Below are positions 7,764-15,640 of a stretch of 64,000 nt of DNA, piece after piece (position 1 is the stretch's first letter; every line of letters begins with the position of its first letter). The translations under genes and the position numbers were made by a program. The notes under the pieces are model-generated. The model was given only the letters and a program-made list of their open reading frames with translations. It made no database searches and was not told where the DNA came from. The stretch covers positions 124,001 to 188,000 of the forward strand of contig NZ_JADIKC010000004.1 in assembly GCF_016905005.1 (NCBI RefSeq), read 5' to 3'. This DNA is from Dyella kyungheensis. GTDB lineage: Bacteria > Pseudomonadota > Gammaproteobacteria > Xanthomonadales > Rhodanobacteraceae.

Positions 7764-9131
7764 ATGAAGACCCGCGTACTTACCGGCATCACCACCACCG
7801 GCACGCCGCATCTTGGCAACTTCGTCGGCGCGATCCGCCCGGCCGTCGCGGCGAGCAAGCGCGACGACGTGGACGCGTTCTACTTCATGGCCGACTATCA
7901 CGCGCTGATCAAGAGCGACGATCCGGCGCGCATCGAACGTTCGCGCCTGGAGATCGCAGCCACCTGGCTGGCGGCCGGTCTCGATCCGCAGAAGGTCACC
8001 TTCTATCGGCAGTCCGATATTCCCGAGATTCCGGAGCTGACCTGGTTCCTCACCTGCGTCACCGCGAAGGGCCTCCTCAACCGCGCCCATGCGTACAAGG
8101 CGGCGGTGGACAAGAACACGGAAACCGGTGAGGACGCCGATGCCGGCATCACTGCCGGTCTCTACATGTATCCGGTGCTGATGGCCGCGGACATCCTCGC
8201 CTTCAATGCGAACAAGGTGCCGGTGGGTCGCGACCAGATCCAGCACATCGAGATGGCGCGCGATATCGCGCAGCGTTTCAACCATATCTACGGCCGCGAA
8301 TTCTTTGCGTTGCCGGAAGTGGTGATCGAGGAACAGGTGGCGACGCTGCCCGGCCTCGATGGCCGCAAGATGTCCAAGAGCTACGACAACACCATTCCGC
8401 TGTTCGCGGGCGGGCAGAAGCATCTGCGTGATTCCATCATGCGCATCGTCACCGACTCGCGCCTGCCGGGCGAAGCGAAGGATCCGGACAGCTCTTCGCT
8501 GTTTACCATCTTTCGCGCGTTCGCCAGCGAAGCGGAGTCCAGCGCGTTCCGCCAGGCGCTGGTCGACGGCATCGGCTGGGGCGAGGCCAAGCAGGTGTTG
8601 TTCGAACGCCTGGAAGTGGACGTGGCACCGATGCGCGAAAGCTACGATGCATTGATGGCCCGCCCGGCCGTGATCGAGGAGATCCTGCGGGAAGGCGCCA
8701 AGAAGGCGCGCGCCATTGCCGCGCCGAAAATCGCCGAGCTGCGCGATGCGATCGGCTTGCGCTCGGGCACCTCCGTCGCGCCGCAGGCGAATGGGGCGAA
8801 GGCGCCGGCGGGCAAGGGCGGCAAATCAGCGCGCTTCGCCAGTTTCCGCGACGCCGATGGTAGTTTTCGTTTCCGCCTGTTCTCCGCCGACGGCGAAGAG
8901 CTGCTGCTGTCGCGTTCGTTCGCCGATCCCAAGGCCGCGGGCGTGGTGCAGAAGCGCATCAAGGAACTGGGCAGCGTCTCTGCCGTCGTGCAGGTGCAGC
9001 CGCAGTCGCTGGTGCTGGAGATCGACGGTGAACAAGTGGGTGCCACGCCGGACTACGACGGCGAGCAGGCACGCGATGAAGCGCTCGACCGTTTGCGCGG
9101 CGCGCTCGATCAACTGGCCGCGCAGGAATAA
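7764..9131 (+). CDS. trpS: Tryptophan-tRNA ligase with C-terminal DUF1508-like extension
   Basis: 455 residues, over 100 longer than the usual TrpS. The catalytic core (residues 1 to about 330) has the HIGH-equivalent TPHLGN at 14-19 and KMSKS (GRKMSKSYDN) near residue 200. After a low-complexity Ala/Gly/Lys linker comes an added domain (ARFASFRDADGSFRFRLFSA and DGEELLLSRSF onward) that resembles the DUF1508/YegP fold: short beta strands with FRFRL and an Ala-rich helix. The extension keeps normal codon use and frame, so it is a genuine fusion. Its role is unknown; tRNA binding or dimer stabilisation is possible. ATG follows AAGAAACGAGAG, an acceptable ribosome site. Confidence 0.94.
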   Translation: MKTRVLTGITTTGTPHLGNFVGAIRPAVAASKRDDVDAFYFMADYHALIKSDDPARIERSRLEIAATWLAAGLDPQKVTFYRQSDIPEIPELTWFLTCVTAKGLLNRAHAYKAAVDKNTETGEDADAGITAGLYMYPVLMAADILAFNANKVPVGRDQIQHIEMARDIAQRFNHIYGREFFALPEVVIEEQVATLPGLDGRKMSKSYDNTIPLFAGGQKHLRDSIMRIVTDSRLPGEAKDPDSSSLFTIFRAFASEAESSAFRQALVDGIGWGEAKQVLFERLEVDVAPMRESYDALMARPAVIEEILREGAKKARAIAAPKIAELRDAIGLRSGTSVAPQANGAKAPAGKGGKSARFASFRDADGSFRFRLFSADGEELLLSRSFADPKAAGVVQKRIKELGSVSAVVQVQPQSLVLEIDGEQVGATPDYDGEQARDEALDRLRGALDQLAAQE

Positions 9132-9164
9132 AGCGCTGTTGGCCTCCGTGGAGTGAATTGACGC

Positions 9165-9491
9165 ATGCGTTACCTGGCTCTTCTGTTACTCGCGCCGTGG
9201 CTGCTGATTCTGGGGTGGGCGTTCTGGTCCTATCCCAAGAGCCTGCCGCGTACGCGCCTGCGCCGCTACTTCGATCTGGCGGCCCTGCTGCTGGCCGCGT
9301 TCGCGGCCGTGCAGTGCGCGAGCAACGCGTTCGATACGGCCACGGTTCCCACGGTCGGTCAGTACGGTCCGTCCAGCGGCGCCATCTGGCAGCAGGTGCT
9401 GCCCGCGTTGTATGGCTATGGCGCGTGCGTGGTGGTGTTGGTGCTGGCGCTGATCGTGCGCCAATTGGTGTGGCGCCCGCACGGGCGCTGA
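9165..9491 (+). CDS. Small inner-membrane protein of unknown function
   Basis: 108 residues with three predicted TM helices: residues 3-22 (YLALLLLAPWLLILGWAFW), about 38-54 (FDLAALLLAAFAAVQCA) and about 80-102 (LYGYGACVVVLVLALIVRQ). No known domain or catalytic motif recognised. It lies 33 bp after trpS and 16 bp before the DUF6348 gene, so the three may be one transcript. Positive-inside residues (RTRLRR after TM1, RQLVWRPHGR at the end) place the first loop and C-terminus in the cytoplasm. Confidence 0.8.
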   Translation: MRYLALLLLAPWLLILGWAFWSYPKSLPRTRLRRYFDLAALLLAAFAAVQCASNAFDTATVPTVGQYGPSSGAIWQQVLPALYGYGACVVVLVLALIVRQLVWRPHGR

Positions 9492-9507
9492 AGAACAGGA
9501 AACGACC

Positions 9508-10149
9508 ATGCAAGACACCGACCTCCAGCGTTACCTCCTGCGCCTGTTCGAACGCCATGACGTCGAACTGGAGGCGGACGAAGAGTGGCTGATGACCGAC
9601 GGCGATTTTCCCGCCGTGCGCGCCAGCTGGTTCGAAGGCGCAGCCGGCGAGCCCGGACGTCTGGATGTGGACGTGGTGCTCAGCGAAGATCGCCACATCG
9701 AAGAGAGTTTTGCCGGTATCGGCGGCGGCGAAGAGGGTTGCCTGGACGCCTTGCGCGCGTTCGAAGACGGCGTATTCCACGTGCTGCTGGCGGCCTGCTG
9801 GTATGTCACCGACGATCGCCGCATGCAGTTGCACAGCTGGGATTTCGGCATCCGCACCTGGGATGTCTTCGTTGGGCCGTGGCTGTCGAGCAAAGAGGGG
9901 ATCGAGCCGCCTGCCGAGCTGATCTCGCAGCTTCGCGCCGCCTTGCAGAACGAGTCGTTGAACCCGGAGCTGCACTGGGTGCGGCTGTTCTATCGGCGCG
10001 CCGACGATGGCACCGTCACTGCCGAGGCGTTGCTGGACAATGCGGCGTGGCCCGCGGGCGACCGTCTGCTGGCGGCGCTGAAGTGGCCTGCCGCCGAAGC
10101 GGGTTACAGCGTGCGCGGATTCGTTGCGCTGGATATTCGCGATTACTGA
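9508..10149 (+). CDS. DUF6348-type cytoplasmic protein
   Basis: 213-residue soluble acidic protein (MQDTDLQRYLLRLFERHDVE start). It shows the features I associate with DUF6348: an ESFAGIGGGEEG segment, a LRAFEDGVFHVLLAACW helix, and a C-terminal LHWVRLFYRR then LDNAAWPAGD region. No enzymatic motif. The ATG is preceded by AACAGGAAACG. Two palindromic repeats follow directly downstream and may define the transcript end. Function unknown; family name is from memory and moderately certain. Confidence 0.8.
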   Translation: MQDTDLQRYLLRLFERHDVELEADEEWLMTDGDFPAVRASWFEGAAGEPGRLDVDVVLSEDRHIEESFAGIGGGEEGCLDALRAFEDGVFHVLLAACWYVTDDRRMQLHSWDFGIRTWDVFVGPWLSSKEGIEPPAELISQLRAALQNESLNPELHWVRLFYRRADDGTVTAEALLDNAAWPAGDRLLAALKWPAAEAGYSVRGFVALDIRDY

Positions 10150-10168
10150 CAGGCCACTGCCGAACCCC

Positions 10169-10251
10169 TGCGGGAGCGCACCTGTGCGCGATTGCAGCGC
10201 TATGGCGTCATGGTTCCGTAGGTTTGTCGCGCACAGGGTGCGCTCCCACAG
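10169..10251. repeat. REP-like palindrome pair, GGGAGCGCAC family (copy 1)
   Basis: Inverted arms CGGGAGCGCACCTGTGCGCG and CGCGCACAGGGTGCGCTCCC flank a roughly 40-base spacer. Each arm is itself palindromic around GTGCGC. The same family recurs at 10281-10361, 40709-40789 and 41501-41580, with a remnant at 29199-29220. Confidence 0.85.
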
Positions 10252-10280
10252 TGTCAGCGCGGAGCCGTAATCGGGCTCTT

Positions 10281-10361
10281 TGTGGGAGCGCACTTGTGCG
10301 CGACAAGCCTGCGAAGCTGAGGCGACGCGGCGCCGCAGTCGCGCACAAGTGCGCTCCCACA
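10281..10361. repeat. REP-like palindrome pair, GGGAGCGCAC family (copy 2)
   Basis: Arms TGTGGGAGCGCACTTGTGCG and its exact inverse at the right end flank a variable central part. It is placed 29 bp after copy 1, so the two form a cluster between the DUF6348 gene and the convergent VOC gene. Confidence 0.85.
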
Positions 10362-10372
10362 AGGTTGTCGAG

Positions 10373-10756
10373 TCATTCCCAGCGGTTGAGGTGTGGGCCG
10401 AAGCGTTCGCGCTGCGGACGCACCACGCAGAAGCGGTGACCGCTCGGCGCTTGCATGACCCACCAACGATTAGGCACACGGTGCACGCGGGTGGCGCCGA
10501 GTTTCTCCATCCGTTGCACTTCCGCTTCGATATCGTCGGTTTCGATGTCCAGATGCACGCGGCTGTCGTGCTCGACGCGTTGCAGCAGGATGATCGGCTC
10601 GTCGTCGGCGGAGGCGAGCCGGGCGTACTTGCCGTCGCCATCCTCGTCCAGTGTGACGATGGATTTGCCCAGCGCATGGCTCCAGAAGGTGGCGGCTTCG
10701 GCAAGATGGTCGGTCTTGCAATCGATCACAAGGGCGCACAGTCGGCTGTGATGCAT
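10373..10756 (-). CDS. VOC-family (glyoxalase-like) protein
   Basis: 127-residue single-unit vicinal-oxygen-chelate protein with two beta-alpha-beta-beta-beta modules: HSRLCALVIDCKTDHLAEAATFW and VHLDIETDDIEAEVQRMEKLG followed by APSGHRFCVVRPQ. Potential metal ligands are the His of VHLDIE and acidic residues in the strands. Such proteins include lactoylglutathione lyases and resistance proteins; substrate unknown. The frame is open upstream to 10888, but the ATG at 10756 begins the conserved region and gives normal length; the upstream part overlaps the pdh terminator. Confidence 0.85.
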   Translation of the reverse strand: MHHSRLCALVIDCKTDHLAEAATFWSHALGKSIVTLDEDGDGKYARLASADDEPIILLQRVEHDSRVHLDIETDDIEAEVQRMEKLGATRVHRVPNRWWVMQAPSGHRFCVVRPQRERFGPHLNRWE

Positions 10757-10850
10757 GGCGATGATCCCGTGGCGGACGTCGCCGAATCGTAGTGCGCTGC
10801 CCGGTGCATGCGCCGTCAAAACCAGATGCAGGCAGCGAACCGCGCCAACG

Positions 10851-10880
10851 AAAAAGCCCCGGCATGACCGGGGCTTTCTT
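10851..10880 (-). terminator. Rho-independent terminator of the 2-oxoacid dehydrogenase operon
   Basis: Stem AAAGCCCCGG (10853-10862), loop CATGA, stem CCGGGGCTTT (10868-10877). Reading the minus strand, a T-run follows the stem, 21 bp past the E2 stop codon. It looks bidirectional but only the minus strand has a gene immediately upstream. Confidence 0.88.
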
Positions 10881-10900
10881 TCGTTCAACGTGCCTGCGCT

Positions 10901-12283
10901 TCAGTTCGGCAGCGACAGGTCGTCCAGCAGCGCCTTGAGGAAGCGCGCGGCTTCGCCGCCGGTGGCGGCGCGGTGGTCGAAGGTGATCGAGATCGGCATG
11001 CGTCGATGCACTTCGATGCCACCCATCACGGCCACCACGTCGTGGCTCAGCTTGCCCGCGCCGATGATGGCGACGCACGGCGGCACCACGACCGGCGTGG
11101 CGTAGCGGCCGGCGAACATGCCGAAGTTCGACAGGCTGATGGTGTAGCCCGAGAGCTCCGAGGCAGGAATCGTGCGGTCTTCCACCGACGAACGCAGACG
11201 CTTGATCGCCGCGCGGATGCCGGCGCCGTCGAGCACGTCGGCATTGCGCAGGGCCGGCACGAACAGGCCTTCCTCGGTGTCCACGGCGATGCCGATGTCC
11301 ACATGCGGGTGCAGCGTGCGGGTGAGGTTCTTGCCGTCGAACCAGGCGTTGAGCGCCGGCACGGTCTTGCACGCCACCACGATCGAGCGGATCAGGCGGG
11401 CGGTGATGTCCTGCTTGCCGATCCAGGCGTGCAGGTCGGCATCGTCCACCAGCGTGGTCGGAACGACCTGGGCGTGGGCGTCGGCCATCACGCGCGCCAT
11501 ATTGCGGCGCACGCCCTTCAGCTGTTCCGGCTGGCCGCTGGCCTGCACGCTCGGGGGAGCGGTGCGCACCGGCTTGCCGGCGAGCGAGGTGGCGGTACGG
11601 GCTTCGGGTTCGGGCAGGCGCGGAGCAAGGTGGCGGCCGGCGTCTTCGTGCACGGCGCGAGCAGGTGCGGCACCGAGCTGTGCGCTTCCGTTGGCGGCGG
11701 CGTTCTTCACGTCGGCCATGGTGACCACGCCATCGGCGCCGCTCGGCTTCACGCGGCTGAGGTCGACCTTGAGCTTCTTGGCGAGCGCACGCACCGCCGG
11801 CACGGCCTTGACGCCGCCGACGCTGCTGGCCTGTTCCACGTGCACGTGGCTGCCGGAGACCATCGCACCGACCACGGTGCCTTCGTCTTCGCGCTCGGAC
11901 TTGCCGTTGCCGCTGTCGATCTCGCCGCCTTCATCGGAGGCAACGACCTTGTGCGTGTCGGCCGTGGCGCTGCCGGTGCCCTTCTTGGGGCCGTGGTGGT
12001 GGCCGGTGGACTCGGCCTCGGCACGCTGCTTGGCGTTCGGATCGGGCTCGAATTCGGCCAGTGCCGAGCCGGTTTCGATGATGTCGCCCGCGGCGCCGTG
12101 CAGCTTGGTCACCTTGCCGGTATACGGCGAGGGCACGTCGACGACGGCTTTGGCGGTTTCCATCGAGCACAGCGGTGCGTCGAGCTTGATGGTGTCGCCT
12201 TCCTTCACGTGCCACTCGACGATGGTGGCGTCGGGCAGGCCTTCGCCGAGGTCGGGCAGGTAGAAAGTCTTGATGTCGGCCAT
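10901..12283 (-). CDS. Dihydrolipoamide acyltransferase (E2) of 2-oxoacid dehydrogenase complex
   Basis: 460 residues. One N-terminal lipoyl domain (1-80, lipoyl Lys45 in SMETAKAV), a linker rich in Gly/His/Lys, a peripheral-subunit-binding domain (about 161-196, VPAVRALAKKLKVDLSRVKP), then the catalytic domain. The active-site His (about 437) sits in FDHRAATGGEAARF, where the classical HxxxDG carries Thr in place of Asp. It transfers the acyl group from E1-TPP via lipoyl to CoA. The frame extends upstream to 12370, but MADIKTFYLPDLGEG at 12283 is the family start. Third gene of the operon after E1alpha and E1beta; no E3 gene is adjacent. Pyruvate versus branched-chain substrate cannot be fixed by eye. 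Confidence 0.92.
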   Translation of the reverse strand: MADIKTFYLPDLGEGLPDATIVEWHVKEGDTIKLDAPLCSMETAKAVVDVPSPYTGKVTKLHGAAGDIIETGSALAEFEPDPNAKQRAEAESTGHHHGPKKGTGSATADTHKVVASDEGGEIDSGNGKSEREDEGTVVGAMVSGSHVHVEQASSVGGVKAVPAVRALAKKLKVDLSRVKPSGADGVVTMADVKNAAANGSAQLGAAPARAVHEDAGRHLAPRLPEPEARTATSLAGKPVRTAPPSVQASGQPEQLKGVRRNMARVMADAHAQVVPTTLVDDADLHAWIGKQDITARLIRSIVVACKTVPALNAWFDGKNLTRTLHPHVDIGIAVDTEEGLFVPALRNADVLDGAGIRAAIKRLRSSVEDRTIPASELSGYTISLSNFGMFAGRYATPVVVPPCVAIIGAGKLSHDVVAVMGGIEVHRRMPISITFDHRAATGGEAARFLKALLDDLSLPN

Positions 12284-12325
12284 TGGAGTGAGTCCCGGGC
12301 TTTTTTGAAAAGGAATTCGGAGGAA

Positions 12326-12425
12326 GTAAAGAGTAAAGGGTGAATGGCAAAGGGAGAAAAAGTGGCGCACTCCAACAACGAGGCGGCTTGCTTTTCCTAT
12401 TTCCTATTCACCCTTGTCCCTTTAC
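12326..12425. repeat. Imperfect inverted repeat inside the dehydrogenase operon
   Basis: Arms near 12326-12347 (GTAAAGAGTAAAGGGTGAAT and on) and 12403-12425 (complement reading GTAAAGGGACAAGGGTGAAT) are about 85 % alike. The arms are AT-rich against GC-rich surroundings, and this element makes up most of the 145-bp gap between E1beta and E2, while E1alpha and E1beta are only 3 bp apart. Confidence 0.65.
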
Positions 12426-12428
12426 CAA

Positions 12429-13409
12429 TCAGCTGGCAGCCAGTGCGCGCTTGGCGGCATCCACCACGCGCTCGGCACTCGGCATGTACTTCATTTCCAA
12501 GCGGAACAGCGGGATGTGCGTGTCGTAGCCGCTGACGCGTTCGACCGGCGCGAGCAGGTCGTACATGCATTCCTCGGCCAGGCGCGCGGCGATTTCGGCG
12601 CCGAAACCCGCGGTCTTGGGGGCTTCGTGCACGATCACGCAGCGGCCGGTCTTCTGCACCGACTCGGCGATGGTGTCGAAGTCGAGCGGGGTCAGCGTGG
12701 CCACGTCGATCACTTCGGCGCTGATGCCTTCCTCGGCCAGCGCGTCGGCGGCTTCCAGCGCTTCCTTCACCTGTGCGCCCCACGAGACGAGGGTGACGTC
12801 GGTGCCGTCGCGCAAGACGAAGCACACGTCCAGCGGCAGCGCCTCGCCGTCATCGGGCACTTCTTCCTTGTACTGGCGGTAGATGCGCTTGGGCTCGAAG
12901 AACATCACCGGATCCGGATCGCGGATCGCGGCGAGCAGCAGGCCATAGGCACGCGCCGGCGACGACGGCATCACCACGCGCAGGCCCGGGATATTGGTGA
13001 ACAGGTGCTCGTTCGCTTCCGAATGATGCTCGGGTGCGCGAATGCCGCCGCCCCACGGTGCGCGCCACACGGCCGGCACGGTGATGCGGCCGCGCGTGCG
13101 GTTGCGCATGCGCGCGGCGTGGCAGGCGATCTGCTCCATCATCGGATAGATGAAGCCTTCGAACTGCGCTTCGGCCACCGGCTTCATGCCCTGGGCAGCG
13201 AGGCCCACGGTGACGCCGGCAATGGTGGTTTCGTCCAGCGGCGTGTCGAGCACGCGCAGTTCGCCGAACTTTTCCTGCAGGCCCTGGGTGGCGCGGAACA
13301 CGCCACCGTTGACGCCGACGTCTTCGCCCAGCACCACGACGCTGTCGTCGTGGGCCATTTCATAGGCGAGTGCCTGGGTGACGGCTTCGATAAGGGTGAT
13401 CTGTGCCAT
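12429..13409 (-). CDS. pdhB: 2-oxoacid (pyruvate-type) dehydrogenase E1 component, beta subunit
   Basis: 326-residue transketolase-like beta subunit. Recognisable blocks: LGEDVGVNGGVFRATQGL at the N-terminus (with the Glu that contacts the TPP aminopyrimidine), DTPLDETTIAGVTVGLA, PWGGGIRAPEHHSEANEHLF, and the C-terminal transketolase_C domain (VIDVATLTPLDFDTI). It forms an alpha2beta2 E1 with the gene upstream. The ATG start lies 3 bp from the E1alpha stop, so translation is likely coupled. Symbol by analogy to Xanthomonas; a branched-chain enzyme remains possible. Confidence 0.92.
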   Translation of the reverse strand: MAQITLIEAVTQALAYEMAHDDSVVVLGEDVGVNGGVFRATQGLQEKFGELRVLDTPLDETTIAGVTVGLAAQGMKPVAEAQFEGFIYPMMEQIACHAARMRNRTRGRITVPAVWRAPWGGGIRAPEHHSEANEHLFTNIPGLRVVMPSSPARAYGLLLAAIRDPDPVMFFEPKRIYRQYKEEVPDDGEALPLDVCFVLRDGTDVTLVSWGAQVKEALEAADALAEEGISAEVIDVATLTPLDFDTIAESVQKTGRCVIVHEAPKTAGFGAEIAARLAEECMYDLLAPVERVSGYDTHIPLFRLEMKYMPSAERVVDAAKRALAAS

Positions 13410-13412
13410 GAC

Positions 13413-14498
13413 TTAATGGGCCTTCTTGTCGAGCTGGATGGCGAGATCGCGCTGCTTGGCGAGATCGGCGGGGACTTCGGCGAAGGTGTAGTCGAACATC
13501 GCCGTGACCGGCTGGGTCTTGGTCTCGAGGTATGCGTTCACCTCGTTGTCCATCCAGTCGTCGCATTCCGCCTTCCAGGCTTCTTCCTTGGCGTCGTCCC
13601 ACACGCCCTTGGCCACCAGCCAGTTGCGCAGGCGCTTCATCGGCTCCTTCGCCCAGGCGTCCTTCACTTCTTGCTCGCCACGGTAACGGCGCGCGTCGTC
13701 GGCGGTGGTGTGATCGGACAGGCGATAGGTCACCGCCTCGATCACCGAGCCGCCCTGGCCGTTGCGTGCACGGTCCAGCGCGTCTTCCATCGCCTTGCGC
13801 ACGGCGATGATGTCGTTGCCGTCCACCTGGATGGAGAACAGGCCGGCCGCGATACCCTTCTGCGCCAGCGTCGGCGCGCCGGACTGGATCTTGCGCGGCA
13901 CCGAAATGGCCCACTGGTTGTTCACGATCACCGCCACCATCGGCAGGTTCTGCGCGCCGGTGATATTGATGGCGCCGTAGAAGTCGCCCTTGGACGAACC
14001 ACCGTCACCGATGGTGCACACGGCGACGCGCTTCTCGTTGCGGATCTTGAACGCCAGCGCGCTACCGGCGGCATGCAGGCACTGCGTAGCGATCGGCACC
14101 GACCAGGCAAAGTCGTGGCGCGCCGGTTCTTTCTGGTAGTCGTTGCCTCGCTCGTCGCCGCCCCAGTACATGTAGACCTCACGCGGCTGCACGCCGCGAT
14201 ACAGCTGCGCACCGTATTCGCGGTAGCTGGGTGCCAGCACGTCTTCCGGCTTCATGGCGCTGCCGATGCCCACATGCGCCGCTTCATGGCCGAGGCAGCT
14301 GGCATAGGTGCCGAGCTTGCCGGTGCGCTGCAGCGCCACCGACTTCGCGTCGAACACGCGGGTCGACAACATCAGCTTGTACAGCTCGACCATGTGGTCG
14401 AGATCCTTGGCGAATTCAGGCAGATCGTCACGGACCTGCTTGCCTTCAGCATCGAGATACTGGAGGTATTCGATTTCAAACTTGGCGGCGATAGACAC
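13413..14498 (-). CDS. pdhA: 2-oxoacid (pyruvate-type) dehydrogenase E1 component, alpha subunit
   Basis: 361 residues. TPP-binding motif GDGGSSKGDFYGAINITGAQ then VNNQWAISVP, and the phosphorylation-loop-like YRLSDHTTADDARRYR. Catalyses decarboxylation of a 2-oxoacid and reductive acylation of the E2 lipoyl group. The frame is open to 14555, but the best start is GTG at 14498, 6 bases after GGGAG, giving MSIAAKFEIEYLQYL, which matches how related proteins begin. First gene of the minus-strand operon; it is divergent from kynA with a 211-bp shared upstream region. NNQWAISVP is also found in branched-chain E1alpha. Confidence 0.92.
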   Translation of the reverse strand: MSIAAKFEIEYLQYLDAEGKQVRDDLPEFAKDLDHMVELYKLMLSTRVFDAKSVALQRTGKLGTYASCLGHEAAHVGIGSAMKPEDVLAPSYREYGAQLYRGVQPREVYMYWGGDERGNDYQKEPARHDFAWSVPIATQCLHAAGSALAFKIRNEKRVAVCTIGDGGSSKGDFYGAINITGAQNLPMVAVIVNNQWAISVPRKIQSGAPTLAQKGIAAGLFSIQVDGNDIIAVRKAMEDALDRARNGQGGSVIEAVTYRLSDHTTADDARRYRGEQEVKDAWAKEPMKRLRNWLVAKGVWDDAKEEAWKAECDDWMDNEVNAYLETKTQPVTAMFDYTFAEVPADLAKQRDLAIQLDKKAH

Positions 14499-14709
14499 GA
14501 CTCGCTCCCGGAGTGAGTAATGAGAAAGTGGGGTGCTGGGGCGTCGGCGGCCCATCCAGTGGGGCCAGCAGCGGACGTAAAGCCCTGAGCAAGACGGAAA
14601 TGATTACAGGCGGATATGTTGCGCTGCAAGGCACGGTGCAGCATGCGGGGTGGTACGGGGTGGGGGCGAACAACGGTTAACATGGCGCTTTTCCGCGACA
14701 GGGCAGGCC

Positions 14710-15558
14710 ATGACCGAGAATCAGCGCGACCTCGAGGCCGGTATCGAACTCGACCTGAATGGTCGACTGACCTACGGCGGCTACCTGCGGCTGGATACGC
14801 TGCTGTCGGCCCAGCAACCGCTGAGCCAGCCGCCCCACCACGACGAGATGCTGTTCATCGTGCAGCACCAGGTGGCCGAGCTGTGGATGAAGCTGATCAT
14901 CCATGAACTGAAGGCGGCACTGGTGCATTTGCGCCAGGATGAGATCGATCCATGCCTGAAGATCCTGGCGCGCGTGAAGCAGGTGCAACGCCAGCTGTTT
15001 GAACAATGGGGTGTGCTGGAAACGCTTACGCCCGCGGAATACCTGGAATTCCGCGGCGTGCTGGGGCCTTCCTCGGGTTTCCAGTCGCTGCAGTACCGGC
15101 AGATCGAATTCCTGCTCGGCAACAAGAACGCGCAGATGCTGCAGGTGTTTGCGTACGATCCTGCGGCGCAGGCCACGCTGCGCGAGGTGCTGGAAGCGCC
15201 CAGCCTGTACGACGAATTCCTCTGCCATCTCGCGCGCCGCGGGCATGACGTGCCGGCCGAGCTGACCCAACGCGATTGGTCGCAGCCTTACCAGCGCCAT
15301 CAAGGTCTGCTGCCCGTGCTCAAGCGCATTTACGAAAACCGTGCAACGTTCTGGCCCGAATACCACATGTGCGAACAGCTGGTGGATGTGGAAGAGAGTT
15401 TCCAGCTCTGGCGTTTCCGCCATATGAAAACGGTGGAGCGGATCATCGGACACCGCCGCGGCACCGGTGGTTCCTCGGGCGTGGCGTTCCTGAAGAAAGC
15501 GCTGGAACTGGAATTCTTCCCGGAACTGCTGGACGTGCGCACCGAACTGGGCACCTGA
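14710..15558 (+). CDS. kynA: Tryptophan 2,3-dioxygenase
   Basis: 282-residue haem enzyme that opens the indole ring of L-tryptophan to N-formylkynurenine. Diagnostic segments: [16 protein letters not shown], the distal [12 protein letters not shown], the substrate loop [13 protein letters not shown], and the proximal haem His in [24 protein letters not shown]. Start ATG at 14710 follows AGGGCAGGCC. Other kynurenine-pathway genes are absent nearby, but tyrosine-catabolic genes follow, so this stretch is aromatic amino-acid breakdown territory. Confidence 0.96.
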   Translation: MTENQRDLEAGIELDLNGRLTYGGYLRLDTLLSAQQPLSQPPHHDEMLFIVQHQVAELWMKLIIHELKAALVHLRQDEIDPCLKILARVKQVQRQLFEQWGVLETLTPAEYLEFRGVLGPSSGFQSLQYRQIEFLLGNKNAQMLQVFAYDPAAQATLREVLEAPSLYDEFLCHLARRGHDVPAELTQRDWSQPYQRHQGLLPVLKRIYENRATFWPEYHMCEQLVDVEESFQLWRFRHMKTVERIIGHRRGTGGSSGVAFLKKALELEFFPELLDVRTELGT

Positions 15559-15640
15559 TCGCGCGTGGCATCTTGGGAATGGGTCATTCGACAACTACTG
15601 ATGGCGCGGTCAGCGCCGTTTCGCTTGCAAAGGGGCATGC

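Noticed and set aside
10169-10361. Regular repeats considered as a CRISPR array
   Set aside because: Only two units, each an inverted pair with variable core; no direct repeats with uniform spacers and no cas genes.
8959-10704. 581-codon minus-strand open frame
   Set aside because: Antisense to trpS, the membrane protein and the DUF6348 gene, and it crosses two palindromic repeats; composition is not protein-like.
12414-14516. 700-codon open frame on the plus strand opposite the dehydrogenase operon
   Set aside because: Antisense shadow of E1alpha and E1beta in GC-rich DNA; the translation is His/Arg/Gln-rich with no domain, while the minus-strand genes have clear motifs.
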